64,000 bases of DNA from Lactiplantibacillus daoliensis (GTDB lineage: Bacteria; Bacillota; Bacilli; Lactobacillales; Lactobacillaceae): contig NZ_BJDH01000003.1 in NCBI RefSeq assembly GCF_005405005.1, positions 124,001-188,000 on the forward strand, given 5' to 3'. Shown here piece by piece: positions 15,645 to 23,935 of this stretch (within the stretch, counting starts at the first letter, position 1; every line of letters begins with the position of its first letter). The translations under genes were made by a program, and so were the position numbers. A model generated the notes under the pieces. The model was not told the DNA's origin, did no database searches, and saw only the letters and a program-made list of their open reading frames with translations.

Positions 15645-17501
15645 TTAATTTGCTAGTTCGGTGAGGGTCACGTCTAAATGTTGTGACCCGATAGTGATGT
15701 GTGCGAGTTGGCCGTCGAGCTTAACGGTCACGGGTGGCACAACGTCAACTTGTTGATGAGCATCCCCTAGACAAGCGGTGATTACCAGTTGTTTACCTGG
15801 GGTGACTGACCCACTGATTAGTGGCAAAACCGTCTTGGGGAAAAAGACATTCGTATTTGGTTCCGGTTCACTGAGACTGGCGGTTAAGTTCGGCGTTAAA
15901 CCGACAATGCCAGTCGCCCCAACGGAACTATTGTAGAGGGCCTGTTGGGGCTCGGTAGTTGTTAACGCAACGCCACCGTTGGGTGCACTGAAACTACCTT
16001 CCAACAAGTTCAAATTGCGCGCTGTCTGGATCAGATGAATACGGATGTGCCAAGGATATACTGGCACAATAAAGTTATCGATCGTGACGTCTGACCACGG
16101 CTGCCATTGGGAATAAACGTAATCATCATGGATGGCAAACTTTTGATAACCAAAGGCTGTCCGATAGTCGGTGTCAGTTTCGCTGATGGCTAAAGTGTTG
16201 TCGTAGGCACCTTGCTTAGGCAAGACACTGCCTTTCTTAACACTAAAACCAAAAGTCGTGGAATAGACGTATTTTTCGTATTTATCTTCGCCATGAGCAT
16301 GTTCGTGAGAATGTTGACCAGCTGTAAAGGCTTGGAGTTCCTGTCCCTGATCAGCGTGAACAAGGAGCATACGTGACGCTTGATTGACCGTTTGAACTGG
16401 GAAACTTGGTATTGTGGTTGGCAACTGCCAGAAAGGATCATCATCGGGCAAGGCTAAGACAATGAAATTTTTCAAAGCCCAATAAGGTGAACCTGGGGCA
16501 TTGTACCCTTCAGCGAAGACTAAGTTGGGATAGCCGTAACCGATACTTAACAAGTTATCACTGGTGAAAATTGGTAAGCTAAACCACTGATGCATGTTCG
16601 CTCCGAGCAAGTATTTGCCCTCGGCTTGAACCGTCGACGTGATGGGAAGCTTGGCAAAGGCACTGGCAGCCCAAAAAGCTGATTGTGCGAAGCGGTAAGT
16701 TTGACTGCGGCCGAATGGTAGGGCCGTCCCGTTTTTAACAAACCAATCCTTAAATGTTTTAGAAAATAGTTGTCCTCGTTGAGCAAATTTAGCCACATGC
16801 GCTTCAGTTTTATCGGCAGCTAAGACGCTGTACAAAACACCGTAGTATTGCATGGCGAATGGAATATAGTAGTCGATTTGATTGCGGTAGCCGTCAAAAT
16901 ACCAGCCATCTTCAAGGTAATAACTATCGAGAGCTGTTAGGTCCTGATCAATTTGGTCAGTCATGTCAGCTAACTGTGCTTTTTCGAAAAAAGTATTAAC
17001 CAAAACGCGGAAAAAGAGCCAATTCGTTTGTGGAATCTTGCGGTGGTTGATTTGATCCAACCAGTGATAAATATTTTGCTGTTCCGTAGGGGTTAATCGA
17101 TCATAGAAGAATGGCTTTGTTAAGATGAGCATGGTGGCTAATGAACCCATTTCGACAAAGAGTTGGTCATAATCGGTTAGGTCGCCCCAATAGAATGGTG
17201 ACTGGGGGTCACAACCAGCAACAATACCTTGGGTTGCTGGCGTGAAGTATTGACGATACTGCTCAGCACGTTCAGCAGTGCTGCAGAGTGGACCAATGCC
17301 CCAAAGTGTACGTAAAAAGCCTTCAATTTCACGGCGCGGTTCATCGTAAACTGAGCCAGAATCACTAATACGAACGCGACCAAGCTTTTTTTCATCCGCC
17401 ATTAGATCGTAAACTGGTTTGACCAAGGCTAATAATGCTTGGACATAATCGGCTCGCGTCTTTAACGGGTTGTCTTTAAGTTGACTATTGAAATGGTTCA
17501 T
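15645..17501 (-). CDS. DUF2264-family protein, putative uronate-active glycosidase
   Basis: A 618-residue protein of the DUF2264 family (Pfam PF10022). Recognisable features: RREIEGFLRTLWGIGPL near residue 58, DGWYFDGYRNQIDYYIPFAMQYYG in the middle (alpha/alpha-toroid-like), ALPFGRSQTYRFAQSAFW, then a beta-rich C-terminal domain. Some members of this or a related family have been described as exo-beta-glucuronidases (family GH154, from memory; the assignment should be checked). The steady pairing with GH88 and sugar transporters supports a role in rhamnogalacturonan or arabinogalactan breakdown. Two paralogues lie at 22039 and 53301. The ribosome site is weak and about 15 bp from the chosen ATG. 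Confidence 0.82.
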   Translation of the reverse strand: MNHFNSQLKDNPLKTRADYVQALLALVKPVYDLMADEKKLGRVRISDSGSVYDEPRREIEGFLRTLWGIGPLCSTAERAEQYRQYFTPATQGIVAGCDPQSPFYWGDLTDYDQLFVEMGSLATMLILTKPFFYDRLTPTEQQNIYHWLDQINHRKIPQTNWLFFRVLVNTFFEKAQLADMTDQIDQDLTALDSYYLEDGWYFDGYRNQIDYYIPFAMQYYGVLYSVLAADKTEAHVAKFAQRGQLFSKTFKDWFVKNGTALPFGRSQTYRFAQSAFWAASAFAKLPITSTVQAEGKYLLGANMHQWFSLPIFTSDNLLSIGYGYPNLVFAEGYNAPGSPYWALKNFIVLALPDDDPFWQLPTTIPSFPVQTVNQASRMLLVHADQGQELQAFTAGQHSHEHAHGEDKYEKYVYSTTFGFSVKKGSVLPKQGAYDNTLAISETDTDYRTAFGYQKFAIHDDYVYSQWQPWSDVTIDNFIVPVYPWHIRIHLIQTARNLNLLEGSFSAPNGGVALTTTEPQQALYNSSVGATGIVGLTPNLTASLSEPEPNTNVFFPKTVLPLISGSVTPGKQLVITACLGDAHQQVDVVPPVTVKLDGQLAHITIGSQHLDVTLTELAN

Positions 17502-17543
17502 CGTTTAGCTCACTGTTCCTTTCATAACGACGGCTTAACTTAA

Positions 17544-18092
17544 CTAAGAGGTTGCAAGACTCATAAGCACTACAACTGCAGTAGTACCAACAACCGTTAC
17601 GTTTAAAATAGACTTGCCCGAATTCAGCGCTCCGTCAGGCGGAAGCAGTGTGCTGTGAGGGACGCGCCAGCCAAAGTACGGTCTGACACCTCACTTCAAA
17701 GCCGAAAAACCACGTCTTTGAAGTGCCCCGCAAGATTAGTCAGCTGAAAACGCCGACTAATCTTGCCGACACTGCACACCGCTTCTGCCTGACTCCGCTA
17801 AGAGTAAATAACAGGTTCCTAAAAAAGAATCACTGATTAGCTGAAGGTTGTTACTGATAGCATCGGACGTGCAGGTGGCGTTTGACCGGCGTTTTTTGCC
17901 GGCCTTACACCACGGACGGTCCGGGAGATTTGCGATTTTGGCAAAGCTTCCGGGCGAGGTTCAAGACGTTTCTGAGGCTTGAACCGGTCCCTCGTCCGCA
18001 TGTTATCGGCAACAACCGGAAGTGGCAATTTTTGACAATCTGATTATTGCGGTCGTGTAATAGGACAAGCATTTTTAACTTGCAACCTTTAG
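17544..18092 (+). mobile_element. Structured intergenic element, copy C (complete, 549 bp)
   Basis: Complete copy bounded by terminal inverted repeats CTAAGAGGTTGCAAG and CTTGCAACCTTTAG. It is flanked by TAA on both sides (17541-17543 and 18093-18095), which may be a 3-bp target duplication. It lies between the GPH stop (4 bp away) and the DUF2264 start, within a probable operon. Module I is at 17634-17793 and module II at about 17845-18019. Confidence 0.8.
17634..17793 (-). ncRNA. Candidate cloverleaf RNA (module I), copy C
   Basis: Outer helix 17634-17656 with 17771-17793. Relative to copy A, two T-A pairs have become G-C pairs (CAGTC to CAGGC, and AATC to AAGC), with matching changes on the other arm. 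Hairpin 3 also changed A-T to C-G (CACTTCAAAG/CTTTGAAGTG). This copy reads in the same direction as its flanking genes. Confidence 0.55.
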
Positions 18093-18096
18093 TAAT

Positions 18097-19383
18097 TTAA
18101 CGAACGCGACGGATGGCGGCAATTAAGACCCCACCGATGATTTCCATGATAACAGCGAAGATAAAGATGGCTTGATAGCCGAAACTCCCGACGATAGCTG
18201 CGGCAACAATGGCACCAAGCATTTGGCCCAAGGTGTTCGCTAAATTAATCAGACCTAAATCTTTACCAGCCGTATCGGAAGAAGGTAACACGTCCATGTT
18301 TAAGGCGCCGTCAACAGAGTTATAGAGGCCATTACCAAAGGCAGCAATGACGGCATAAGCAAACATCGCCCAGGCAGCCTTGGCAAAGAGTGGGAATAAT
18401 GCAGCAATCCCTAACGCAAAGGTGGCAATAACGACGGGCATTTTAACCCGGTTTAATTTGTCAGCTAATGGGCCACTAACGAGGGCAAAGAAGACCCCAA
18501 TGAATAACATGATTGACGAGAAAATTGAAATTGAACGGCCGGCATCACTAGTGCTTTGACCAATGTAATCGGTGAAAATATAGAGTTCAAAAGTCGTGAC
18601 GATGGTTGAACCAACCACCATGAAGAATTTACCACTGAGTGCGAGATAGAAGTCACGGGCATCTTTAGTTGGAAAGAAGAAGTACTTTTTCAAGGTGTCT
18701 TTGTTTAACGGAATATGGTCTTCGGCTAAGTTGTCTTTTTCATTCATCAATAAAACATGGACGATAGAAAGAACGATTGAAGTCGCAGCCATGACATAGA
18801 TACCAACTTTAACGTTACCCAAGAATTGAGCAGCAATCAAAGCGAAACCTTGTTGTGCGATAGTAAAGCCAACACCGTAGAAAGTCGACACGGTTCCTCG
18901 CCATTTCGGCGCGATCCGATCAGAAATCTGTGGGTACATCGCAGCCGCAATCGCATTTTCACCAGCTGCAGCAATAATCCAAATAAATATAATAGCTTTA
19001 ATCGAAGAAATGTTAGCAATAACGGCTAAGAGGACTGCCATCACAACGGCACCTAAAACGATGTAGGGTTTCCGTTTCCCATAACGGGTTCGGGTGACAT
19101 CTGAAAGGGCCCCAAAGGCAAGGTTAGTAATCGCACTAGTAACCGTGGCGACCGTGGCTAATAGCCCAACAGCCCAAACTTTATTAGCCGGATCAATTTG
19201 ACTGAATAATTGTGGTAGTAAGACGTTACGTGCCCCAACGACGGGACCATACCAGCAGAGTGGTGCGAGGAACATTGCTGAGGAAACTAGCCAAGGTAAT
19301 TTTGGCTGTTCTGAATCTTTAATTTTTGCATTAGTTATTTCGCCGACGACACTTGAAGTCGGTTTTTGATTTTTATCGGCCAT
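18097..19383 (-). CDS. GPH-family sugar-cation symporter (MFS)
   Basis: A 428-residue transporter of the glycoside-pentoside-hexuronide family with 12 predicted membrane segments. Features: SQIDPANKVWAVGLLATVATVTSAITNLAFGALSDVTRTRYGKRKPYIVLGAVV with the cytosolic loop motif after segment 2, and GNGLYNSVDGALNMDVLPSSDTAGKDLGLINLANTLGQMLG near segment 10. I chose the ATG at 19383 because GGGAG lies 8 bp upstream; a longer in-frame open frame to 19602 would cover the promoter and operator. It is the first gene of a GPH-(element C)-DUF2264-GH88 set and is closely related to the GPH gene at 23936. The likely cargo is an unsaturated uronate disaccharide. Confidence 0.9.
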   Translation of the reverse strand: MADKNQKPTSSVVGEITNAKIKDSEQPKLPWLVSSAMFLAPLCWYGPVVGARNVLLPQLFSQIDPANKVWAVGLLATVATVTSAITNLAFGALSDVTRTRYGKRKPYIVLGAVVMAVLLAVIANISSIKAIIFIWIIAAAGENAIAAAMYPQISDRIAPKWRGTVSTFYGVGFTIAQQGFALIAAQFLGNVKVGIYVMAATSIVLSIVHVLLMNEKDNLAEDHIPLNKDTLKKYFFFPTKDARDFYLALSGKFFMVVGSTIVTTFELYIFTDYIGQSTSDAGRSISIFSSIMLFIGVFFALVSGPLADKLNRVKMPVVIATFALGIAALFPLFAKAAWAMFAYAVIAAFGNGLYNSVDGALNMDVLPSSDTAGKDLGLINLANTLGQMLGAIVAAAIVGSFGYQAIFIFAVIMEIIGGVLIAAIRRVR

Positions 19384-19440
19384 TGTTTTCGCTCCCAAAT
19401 ATGTTTGACTTGTTGAAGAAAACTGATCATTGCGGTTCAG

Positions 19441-19469
19441 TCCTAGAATCCGCGCGATAAATTCTAGGA
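19441..19469 (-). other. Leader hairpin upstream of the GPH gene
   Basis: Perfect 9-bp stem TCCTAGAAT/ATTCTAGGA with an 11-nt loop, in the untranslated leader about 60-90 nt before the GPH start. There is no T-run, so it is not a standard terminator. Confidence 0.4.
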
Positions 19470-19540
19470 AAGCCGTTAGCCAACCGAATGAGGTTAACCA
19501 GATTACGACTTGGAACCAATAAATACTTAAGTAATTATTT

Positions 19541-19640
19541 TTAGTTAAACGTTTAACTAAAATCAACAAATTAAAATTAACACCATGTGAAAGCGCTGTC
19601 AACTGGCTCCGTGCAAAATTTCACAAAATGATTTTGTGAA
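19541..19640 (-). promoter_or_regulatory. Control region of the GPH operon: LacI-type operator, cre, second palindrome
   Basis: Three sites are visible. TTAGTTAAACGTTTAACTAA (19541-19560) is a perfect 20-bp palindrome with central CG, as expected for a LacI operator. TGAAAGCGCTGTCA (19588-19601) is a cre box. TTCACAAAAT G ATTTTGTGAA (19620-19640) is a perfect 10-1-10 palindrome. No -35/-10 pair was identified with confidence. Confidence 0.7.
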
Positions 19641-19762
19641 GCTTGTAAAAGTTTATCCGCTGAATGAGAGACGAAAACCAGTAATCACGGCAATCGGTGG
19701 CATAAAATTGTTGTTGATTAATGGTTCGTTCAGTCACCAAATTAAGAACAAATTTTTTTGGT

Positions 19763-20704
19763 CTACTTCCTTGATTGGTTGTGAATACGCTTTGCATAGC
19801 TCGAAGGTGTCGTACCGGTATAGGTCTTAAAAGCAGCCGAAAAGTGATGAACGGAACTAAAGCCTAATCGGGCCGCAATTTGGGTGAAGTTCAGTTTTTG
19901 CGCACTAATGAGTTCCTTGGCGGCCGTCATTCGTAACGCTTTAAAATAGGCCATGATGCTCGTATTGGTTTCAGCTTTAAAGGTCTTTTTTAGACTTGAG
20001 GCACTGATTAAAAAGGCTTGAGAGAGCTGCTGGATCGTTAGGGGTTTATCAAGATTGAGCTTCATATAGGCCTTAATTTGATTGATTAGCAGCTGTTTGT
20101 AGAATGTATTAGAAATACGACGAGCGTATAATAATTGTTCTTGAGGGTCGCTACTAGTGGCAGAAATCGGCGACGTGGCCTTTTCGGGGCTAACTGTGGC
20201 TGGTAAGCGTTGCTTGATTTCCATTTTACACAGTGAGATGAGTAATTCGGTCGTGTGATTATAAAGTGACGCACAAGTGACGATAAAATATTCGCCGATT
20301 TCCATGTCATAGGACATTTCAGGTTTACGCCGCCGGAGGTCTAAAATTGTTTGACTTTCGGAACTGATTTTGTCGATTAATTGTGGTTGCGTGATGGCCA
20401 TAGTCCGTCCGTCGAGTGCAGTTAAATGTTCCGAGGTGGCCTGAAAAATGATCACGAGCGCCGTTGTGTGAGGAACTGTCGCAAACACGTTGACAGCTTG
20501 ATCAGTTGTTAAAAGCAGGCCTTCATGTGGGTTGAGGATGTACTCGGTTGAATGTTTTAGTAAGAGCTGGCCGGTCCGGACATAGACAAATAGCTTCGTC
20601 TGAGCTCGTTGATAGCGATAATTTTGATTCAGGGCATAACCTTGATCAAAAATACTCAAAATATAATCCAGTTGTAGATATTGAAAATTAAAAATGCCAG
20701 GCAT
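19763..20704 (-). CDS. AraC-family transcriptional regulator
   Basis: A 313-residue regulator with an N-terminal cupin-like sugar-sensing domain (LFVYVRTGQLLLKHSTEYILNPHEGLLLT) and a C-terminal double helix-turn-helix (KPLTIQQLSQAFLISASSLKKTFKAETNTSIMAYFKALRMTAAKELI, then FTQIAARLGFSSVHHFSAAFKTYTGTTPSSYAKR). I start it at MPGIFNFQYL because GGAGG lies 7 bp upstream; the frame stays open to 20848 but that extension crosses the promoter. It is divergent from the GH88-DUF2264-GPH unit at 20887 and probably activates it when an unsaturated disaccharide is present. Confidence 0.88.
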   Translation of the reverse strand: MPGIFNFQYLQLDYILSIFDQGYALNQNYRYQRAQTKLFVYVRTGQLLLKHSTEYILNPHEGLLLTTDQAVNVFATVPHTTALVIIFQATSEHLTALDGRTMAITQPQLIDKISSESQTILDLRRRKPEMSYDMEIGEYFIVTCASLYNHTTELLISLCKMEIKQRLPATVSPEKATSPISATSSDPQEQLLYARRISNTFYKQLLINQIKAYMKLNLDKPLTIQQLSQAFLISASSLKKTFKAETNTSIMAYFKALRMTAAKELISAQKLNFTQIAARLGFSSVHHFSAAFKTYTGTTPSSYAKRIHNQSRK

Positions 20705-20815
20705 GCCATGACCTCCAGTTAAAATCGGTACATAAAGAGCTAAATTAGTGGTCCGAATCGGTAACATCAAACTGATATGTCTGAAATTGTAACACAAAGT
20801 AGCAGAATCGGTATA

Positions 20816-20865
20816 TTGCACACTTAGTGAAATAGATAATATAGTCAAAAAAGAAAGCGTTTTCT
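20816..20865 (+). promoter_or_regulatory. Promoter and cre of the GH88-DUF2264-GPH unit
   Basis: A -35 TTGCAC (20816-20821) and -10 TATAGT (20840-20845) are 18 bp apart. AGAAAGCGTTTTCT (20852-20865) lies at the expected start point and resembles a cre box. The AraC protein probably binds in 20705-20815. Confidence 0.55.
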
Positions 20866-20886
20866 TAGACTGGTTGGTGTGATTAG

Positions 20887-22023
20887 ATGCAATACAAATT
20901 AGATGAAAAGACCAAGCAACAATTACAACAGATTTGGCAGCAAGTTGAAACTAAACTGGCGGTTACGAGTGATCGCATTAAAACCAATATGCCATATATT
21001 GCCGTTAAACATCGATATGCTGATATCGGTCATCAGCAATTGACTTGGTGGACTAATGGTTTCTGGGCCGGAATTTTGTGGCAAATGTACCATGCAACCC
21101 AGGAATCAAAATACTTAAAGTACGCGCGTCAGATTGAAACGGACTTGGATCAAGCGTTAGCCCAATTTGATGACTTAGATCATGATGTTGGTTTTGTCTG
21201 GCTCAATGCGGCGGTGGCTGATTACCGAATGACGGCGAATCCTGCCGCTAAGCAGCGGGGACTACGAGCCGCCACGATTTTAGCGGGACGGTATAATCCA
21301 GCCGGTGGTTTTCTAGTGGCTTGGAATGGACCGGAACAGCAAGGCCAAGTCATCGTTGATTGTTTCATGAACCTGTCATTACTTTATTGGGCAAGTGAGG
21401 TCACTAAGGATCCGCGGTTTGCGGCGATAGCTACCCAACATGCGCAAACCGCCACTGCTGCGCTACTACGACCAGATGGTTCGAGTAATCATATTGCGGT
21501 TTTTGATCCGAAGAGCGGGGAGTTGCAGACAACTTTGGGTGGCCAAGGTTACGGTCAAGGTTCCGCTTGGGCACGCGGTCAAGCTTGGGTAATCTATGGG
21601 TTAACGCTGGCATTTTGTCATAATCACCAACCGCAGTATTTGGATCAGGCCAAGCAGGCGGCGAACTTCTTCATTGCGAACGTGGCCCTAAATGATTATG
21701 TTTCGGTGATTGATTTTAGGGCACCGGCAGACCCCGTTTATTATGATACGACTGCGACTGCCATCACAATTTGTGGGCTGCTGGAACTGGTTAAGTGGTT
21801 ACCGGAAGCTGAGGGGCGTTTTTATCTACAGGCGGCTTTGAAGATGTTCATGGCGCTGACGACCAAGTTCTGTGACTTCGATATCGATCACGATGAGTTA
21901 CTGACTAAGGGTTCTGCGAAATACCATCGGGCAACGGATCGTGAGGTTCCTATTATTTATGGCGATGCGTTTTATGTCGAAGCATTATTGCGATTACTAG
22001 ATTTAGATTTATCAATTTATTAG
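20887..22023 (+). CDS. Unsaturated glucuronyl hydrolase, GH88
   Basis: A 378-residue GH88 enzyme with catalytic acids D100 in LDHDVGFVWLNAAV and D158 in VIVDCFMNLSLLYWAS, plus TWWTNGFWAGILWQMYH at 53-69. It is the first gene of a plus-strand unit whose order (GH88, DUF2264, GPH) mirrors the minus-strand GPH-DUF2264-GH88 set. The ribosome site is poor (only TTGGTG upstream), so translation may be weak. Cytosolic. The DHDVGF variant is shared with the mirror copy's DHDNGF, suggesting these two are closest relatives. Confidence 0.92.
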   Translation: MQYKLDEKTKQQLQQIWQQVETKLAVTSDRIKTNMPYIAVKHRYADIGHQQLTWWTNGFWAGILWQMYHATQESKYLKYARQIETDLDQALAQFDDLDHDVGFVWLNAAVADYRMTANPAAKQRGLRAATILAGRYNPAGGFLVAWNGPEQQGQVIVDCFMNLSLLYWASEVTKDPRFAAIATQHAQTATAALLRPDGSSNHIAVFDPKSGELQTTLGGQGYGQGSAWARGQAWVIYGLTLAFCHNHQPQYLDQAKQAANFFIANVALNDYVSVIDFRAPADPVYYDTTATAITICGLLELVKWLPEAEGRFYLQAALKMFMALTTKFCDFDIDHDELLTKGSAKYHRATDREVPIIYGDAFYVEALLRLLDLDLSIY

Positions 22024-22038
22024 GGAGGTTACAGCTCA

Positions 22039-23907
22039 ATGGCACAATTAAAATTGAAGCATCGTAATGATTATGTGCAATTATTCAAGCAAGTTAATCA
22101 GCCATTACGACAACACTATCAGGGTTCAGCTCGCGTGATGTTTGGGTCAACTGGCGTCGGTTATGGCAATCGGATTGCTGGTGTGGAAGGCTTTGCTCGC
22201 ATGTTGTGGGGCGCTGGTCCGGCGATTAAGGATCTTGACGTTGCTTGGCAAAATGAAATTAAACAGGGTCTCTTGGCTGGTACGGACCCGAATAGCCCTG
22301 ACTATTGGGGCGATTTACACGATCGTGATCAACGCATGGTCGAAATGCCACCGATCGCGTTAGCACTACTGCATCATAAACAGTATCTGTGGCAACAATT
22401 TACAGCGCCCGAGCAGCAACAAATCGGCGCTTGGTTTAGTCAAATTTTTGAGCATAATTGCTCAGATGGCAATTGGCAGTTCTTCAAGGTTTTGATCTAT
22501 CAGGTCTTACAGCAGTTGGGCGTCGAAGTCAGTGCCACCGCTCAAACTGATGTCCAAGCGGCTTTGCAAAAAATTGAAGCCTGCTATCAGGGCGATGGCT
22601 GGTATCAAGATAGTGCCCGTGGCCGGATTGATTACTATACGCCATTCGCCTTTCAATATTATGGGATTTTATATAGCGTTTTAGTGCCAAACGATACATT
22701 GAGCGTAACGTTCAGAAAACGGGCCAAGGCCTTGGCTCAGCAGTTCATCCATTTCTTTGCCGAAGATGGCGCGAACGTGCCATTTGGTCGGAGCTTGACC
22801 TATCGTTATGCGGCAGTCGCTTTCTGGGTTGCCATGATTTATGGCAACATTTGGCCAGAAAAAACGGCCGTTATTAAGGGCATTATCAATCGGAATCTTC
22901 GCTGGTGGTTGCAGCGACCGATTTTTAGTGAAAGTCACTTACTAACATTAGGTTATGGCTATGAACAGTTATTAATGACAGAGCCATATAACAGTCCGAC
23001 TTCACCATACTGGTCCAATAAGATCTTCTTATTACTGGCATTACCAACAGATCATTCATATTGGCAAAGCGACGAAGCACCATTGCCAGATTTAGCAGCA
23101 ACTAAATTATTGGCGGCACCGCACTTGTTAGCGATGCATGATCATGGTCACACGGTGCTCTTGAATGCTGGTCAACCAGGCCCGAATTACCACGCTTTAA
23201 CGAATGAAAAGTATTTTAAGTTTGCTTATTCCAGTCAATTTGGCTTCTCGGTGCCACGAGAAAATCAGCTTAAGGAAGAAGCTGTGATGGATTCGATGAT
23301 TGGTTTGCAGACGCTTGATACCACGATGGTTGCTAATCGGCATGGTGAGGATGTTGTTGAACCCGGCATGTTCTACACTCGTAATAATGTCTCCAATGTG
23401 GTCCAAACTGCTGATTATGTGGGATCAACTTGGCGCGTTAACGACAAAATGAAGGTTCGAACTTGGTTAATCGCCTTTGAGGGGTGGCAGATTCGAATTC
23501 ATCATCTGGTCGTGACGGAGCCTAGCTTGGCCTATGAAACTGGTTTTGCAGTGGCAGACTCTCCCGATAATCCTGGCACTAACCAGACCACACCGACCGC
23601 GAGTTACTTTGACGGTCCGGCCGGTTTTAGTGGCATTGTCAACTTGTTGGGGAGCACCGTTGAACAAAATGATGGTACGATTGGTGGTTTTCCCAATACC
23701 AATTTAATGACGCCAGAAGTGGTAGCGCTACCAGGACGCACGACGGTTTTAACACCAGGGGAACACTGGCTGGTAACGGGAATCTACGCTAATGCGGATA
23801 GTACCTACGCTCGCAACAAGTGGCAACAACAGCCAATAGTCGGGTTACAGGATCAAAAGGTCAGTCTTCAATTAGGGGATCAAGTACGGGAATTAGAACT
23901 ACATTAA
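22039..23907 (+). CDS. DUF2264-family protein, putative uronate-active glycosidase
   Basis: A 622-residue paralogue of the protein at 15645. Shared landmarks: GVEGFARMLWGAGPAIKD, NSPDYWGDLHDRDQRMVEMPPIALALL, GDGWYQDSARGRIDYYTPFAFQYYGILYSVL, NVPFGRSLTYRYAAVAFW and a beta-rich C-terminal domain with a GGFPNTNLMTPE segment. Sited 15 bp after GH88 and 28 bp before the GPH gene, with a GGGAGG ribosome site. The catalytic reaction is not established here; the co-occurrence with GH88 suggests removal of a uronate or neighbouring sugar. Confidence 0.82.
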   Translation: MAQLKLKHRNDYVQLFKQVNQPLRQHYQGSARVMFGSTGVGYGNRIAGVEGFARMLWGAGPAIKDLDVAWQNEIKQGLLAGTDPNSPDYWGDLHDRDQRMVEMPPIALALLHHKQYLWQQFTAPEQQQIGAWFSQIFEHNCSDGNWQFFKVLIYQVLQQLGVEVSATAQTDVQAALQKIEACYQGDGWYQDSARGRIDYYTPFAFQYYGILYSVLVPNDTLSVTFRKRAKALAQQFIHFFAEDGANVPFGRSLTYRYAAVAFWVAMIYGNIWPEKTAVIKGIINRNLRWWLQRPIFSESHLLTLGYGYEQLLMTEPYNSPTSPYWSNKIFLLLALPTDHSYWQSDEAPLPDLAATKLLAAPHLLAMHDHGHTVLLNAGQPGPNYHALTNEKYFKFAYSSQFGFSVPRENQLKEEAVMDSMIGLQTLDTTMVANRHGEDVVEPGMFYTRNNVSNVVQTADYVGSTWRVNDKMKVRTWLIAFEGWQIRIHHLVVTEPSLAYETGFAVADSPDNPGTNQTTPTASYFDGPAGFSGIVNLLGSTVEQNDGTIGGFPNTNLMTPEVVALPGRTTVLTPGEHWLVTGIYANADSTYARNKWQQQPIVGLQDQKVSLQLGDQVRELELH

Positions 23908-23935
23908 GGTGTCTTTTGAAAGGAATGTTAATAAA

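Noticed and set aside
17837-18028. 63-codon open frame in copy C on the minus strand
   Set aside because: Within module II, matching only by repeat homology to the frames in other copies.
19384-19602. N-terminal extension of the GPH transporter by 73 residues
   Set aside because: The extension covers a LacI-type operator and a cre box; a good ribosome site precedes the internal ATG at 19383, and the related protein at 23936 begins at the equivalent point.
20705-20848. Longer start for the AraC protein
   Set aside because: Upstream in-frame codons lie in the divergent promoter region and lack a ribosome site, whereas GGAGG precedes the start at 20704.
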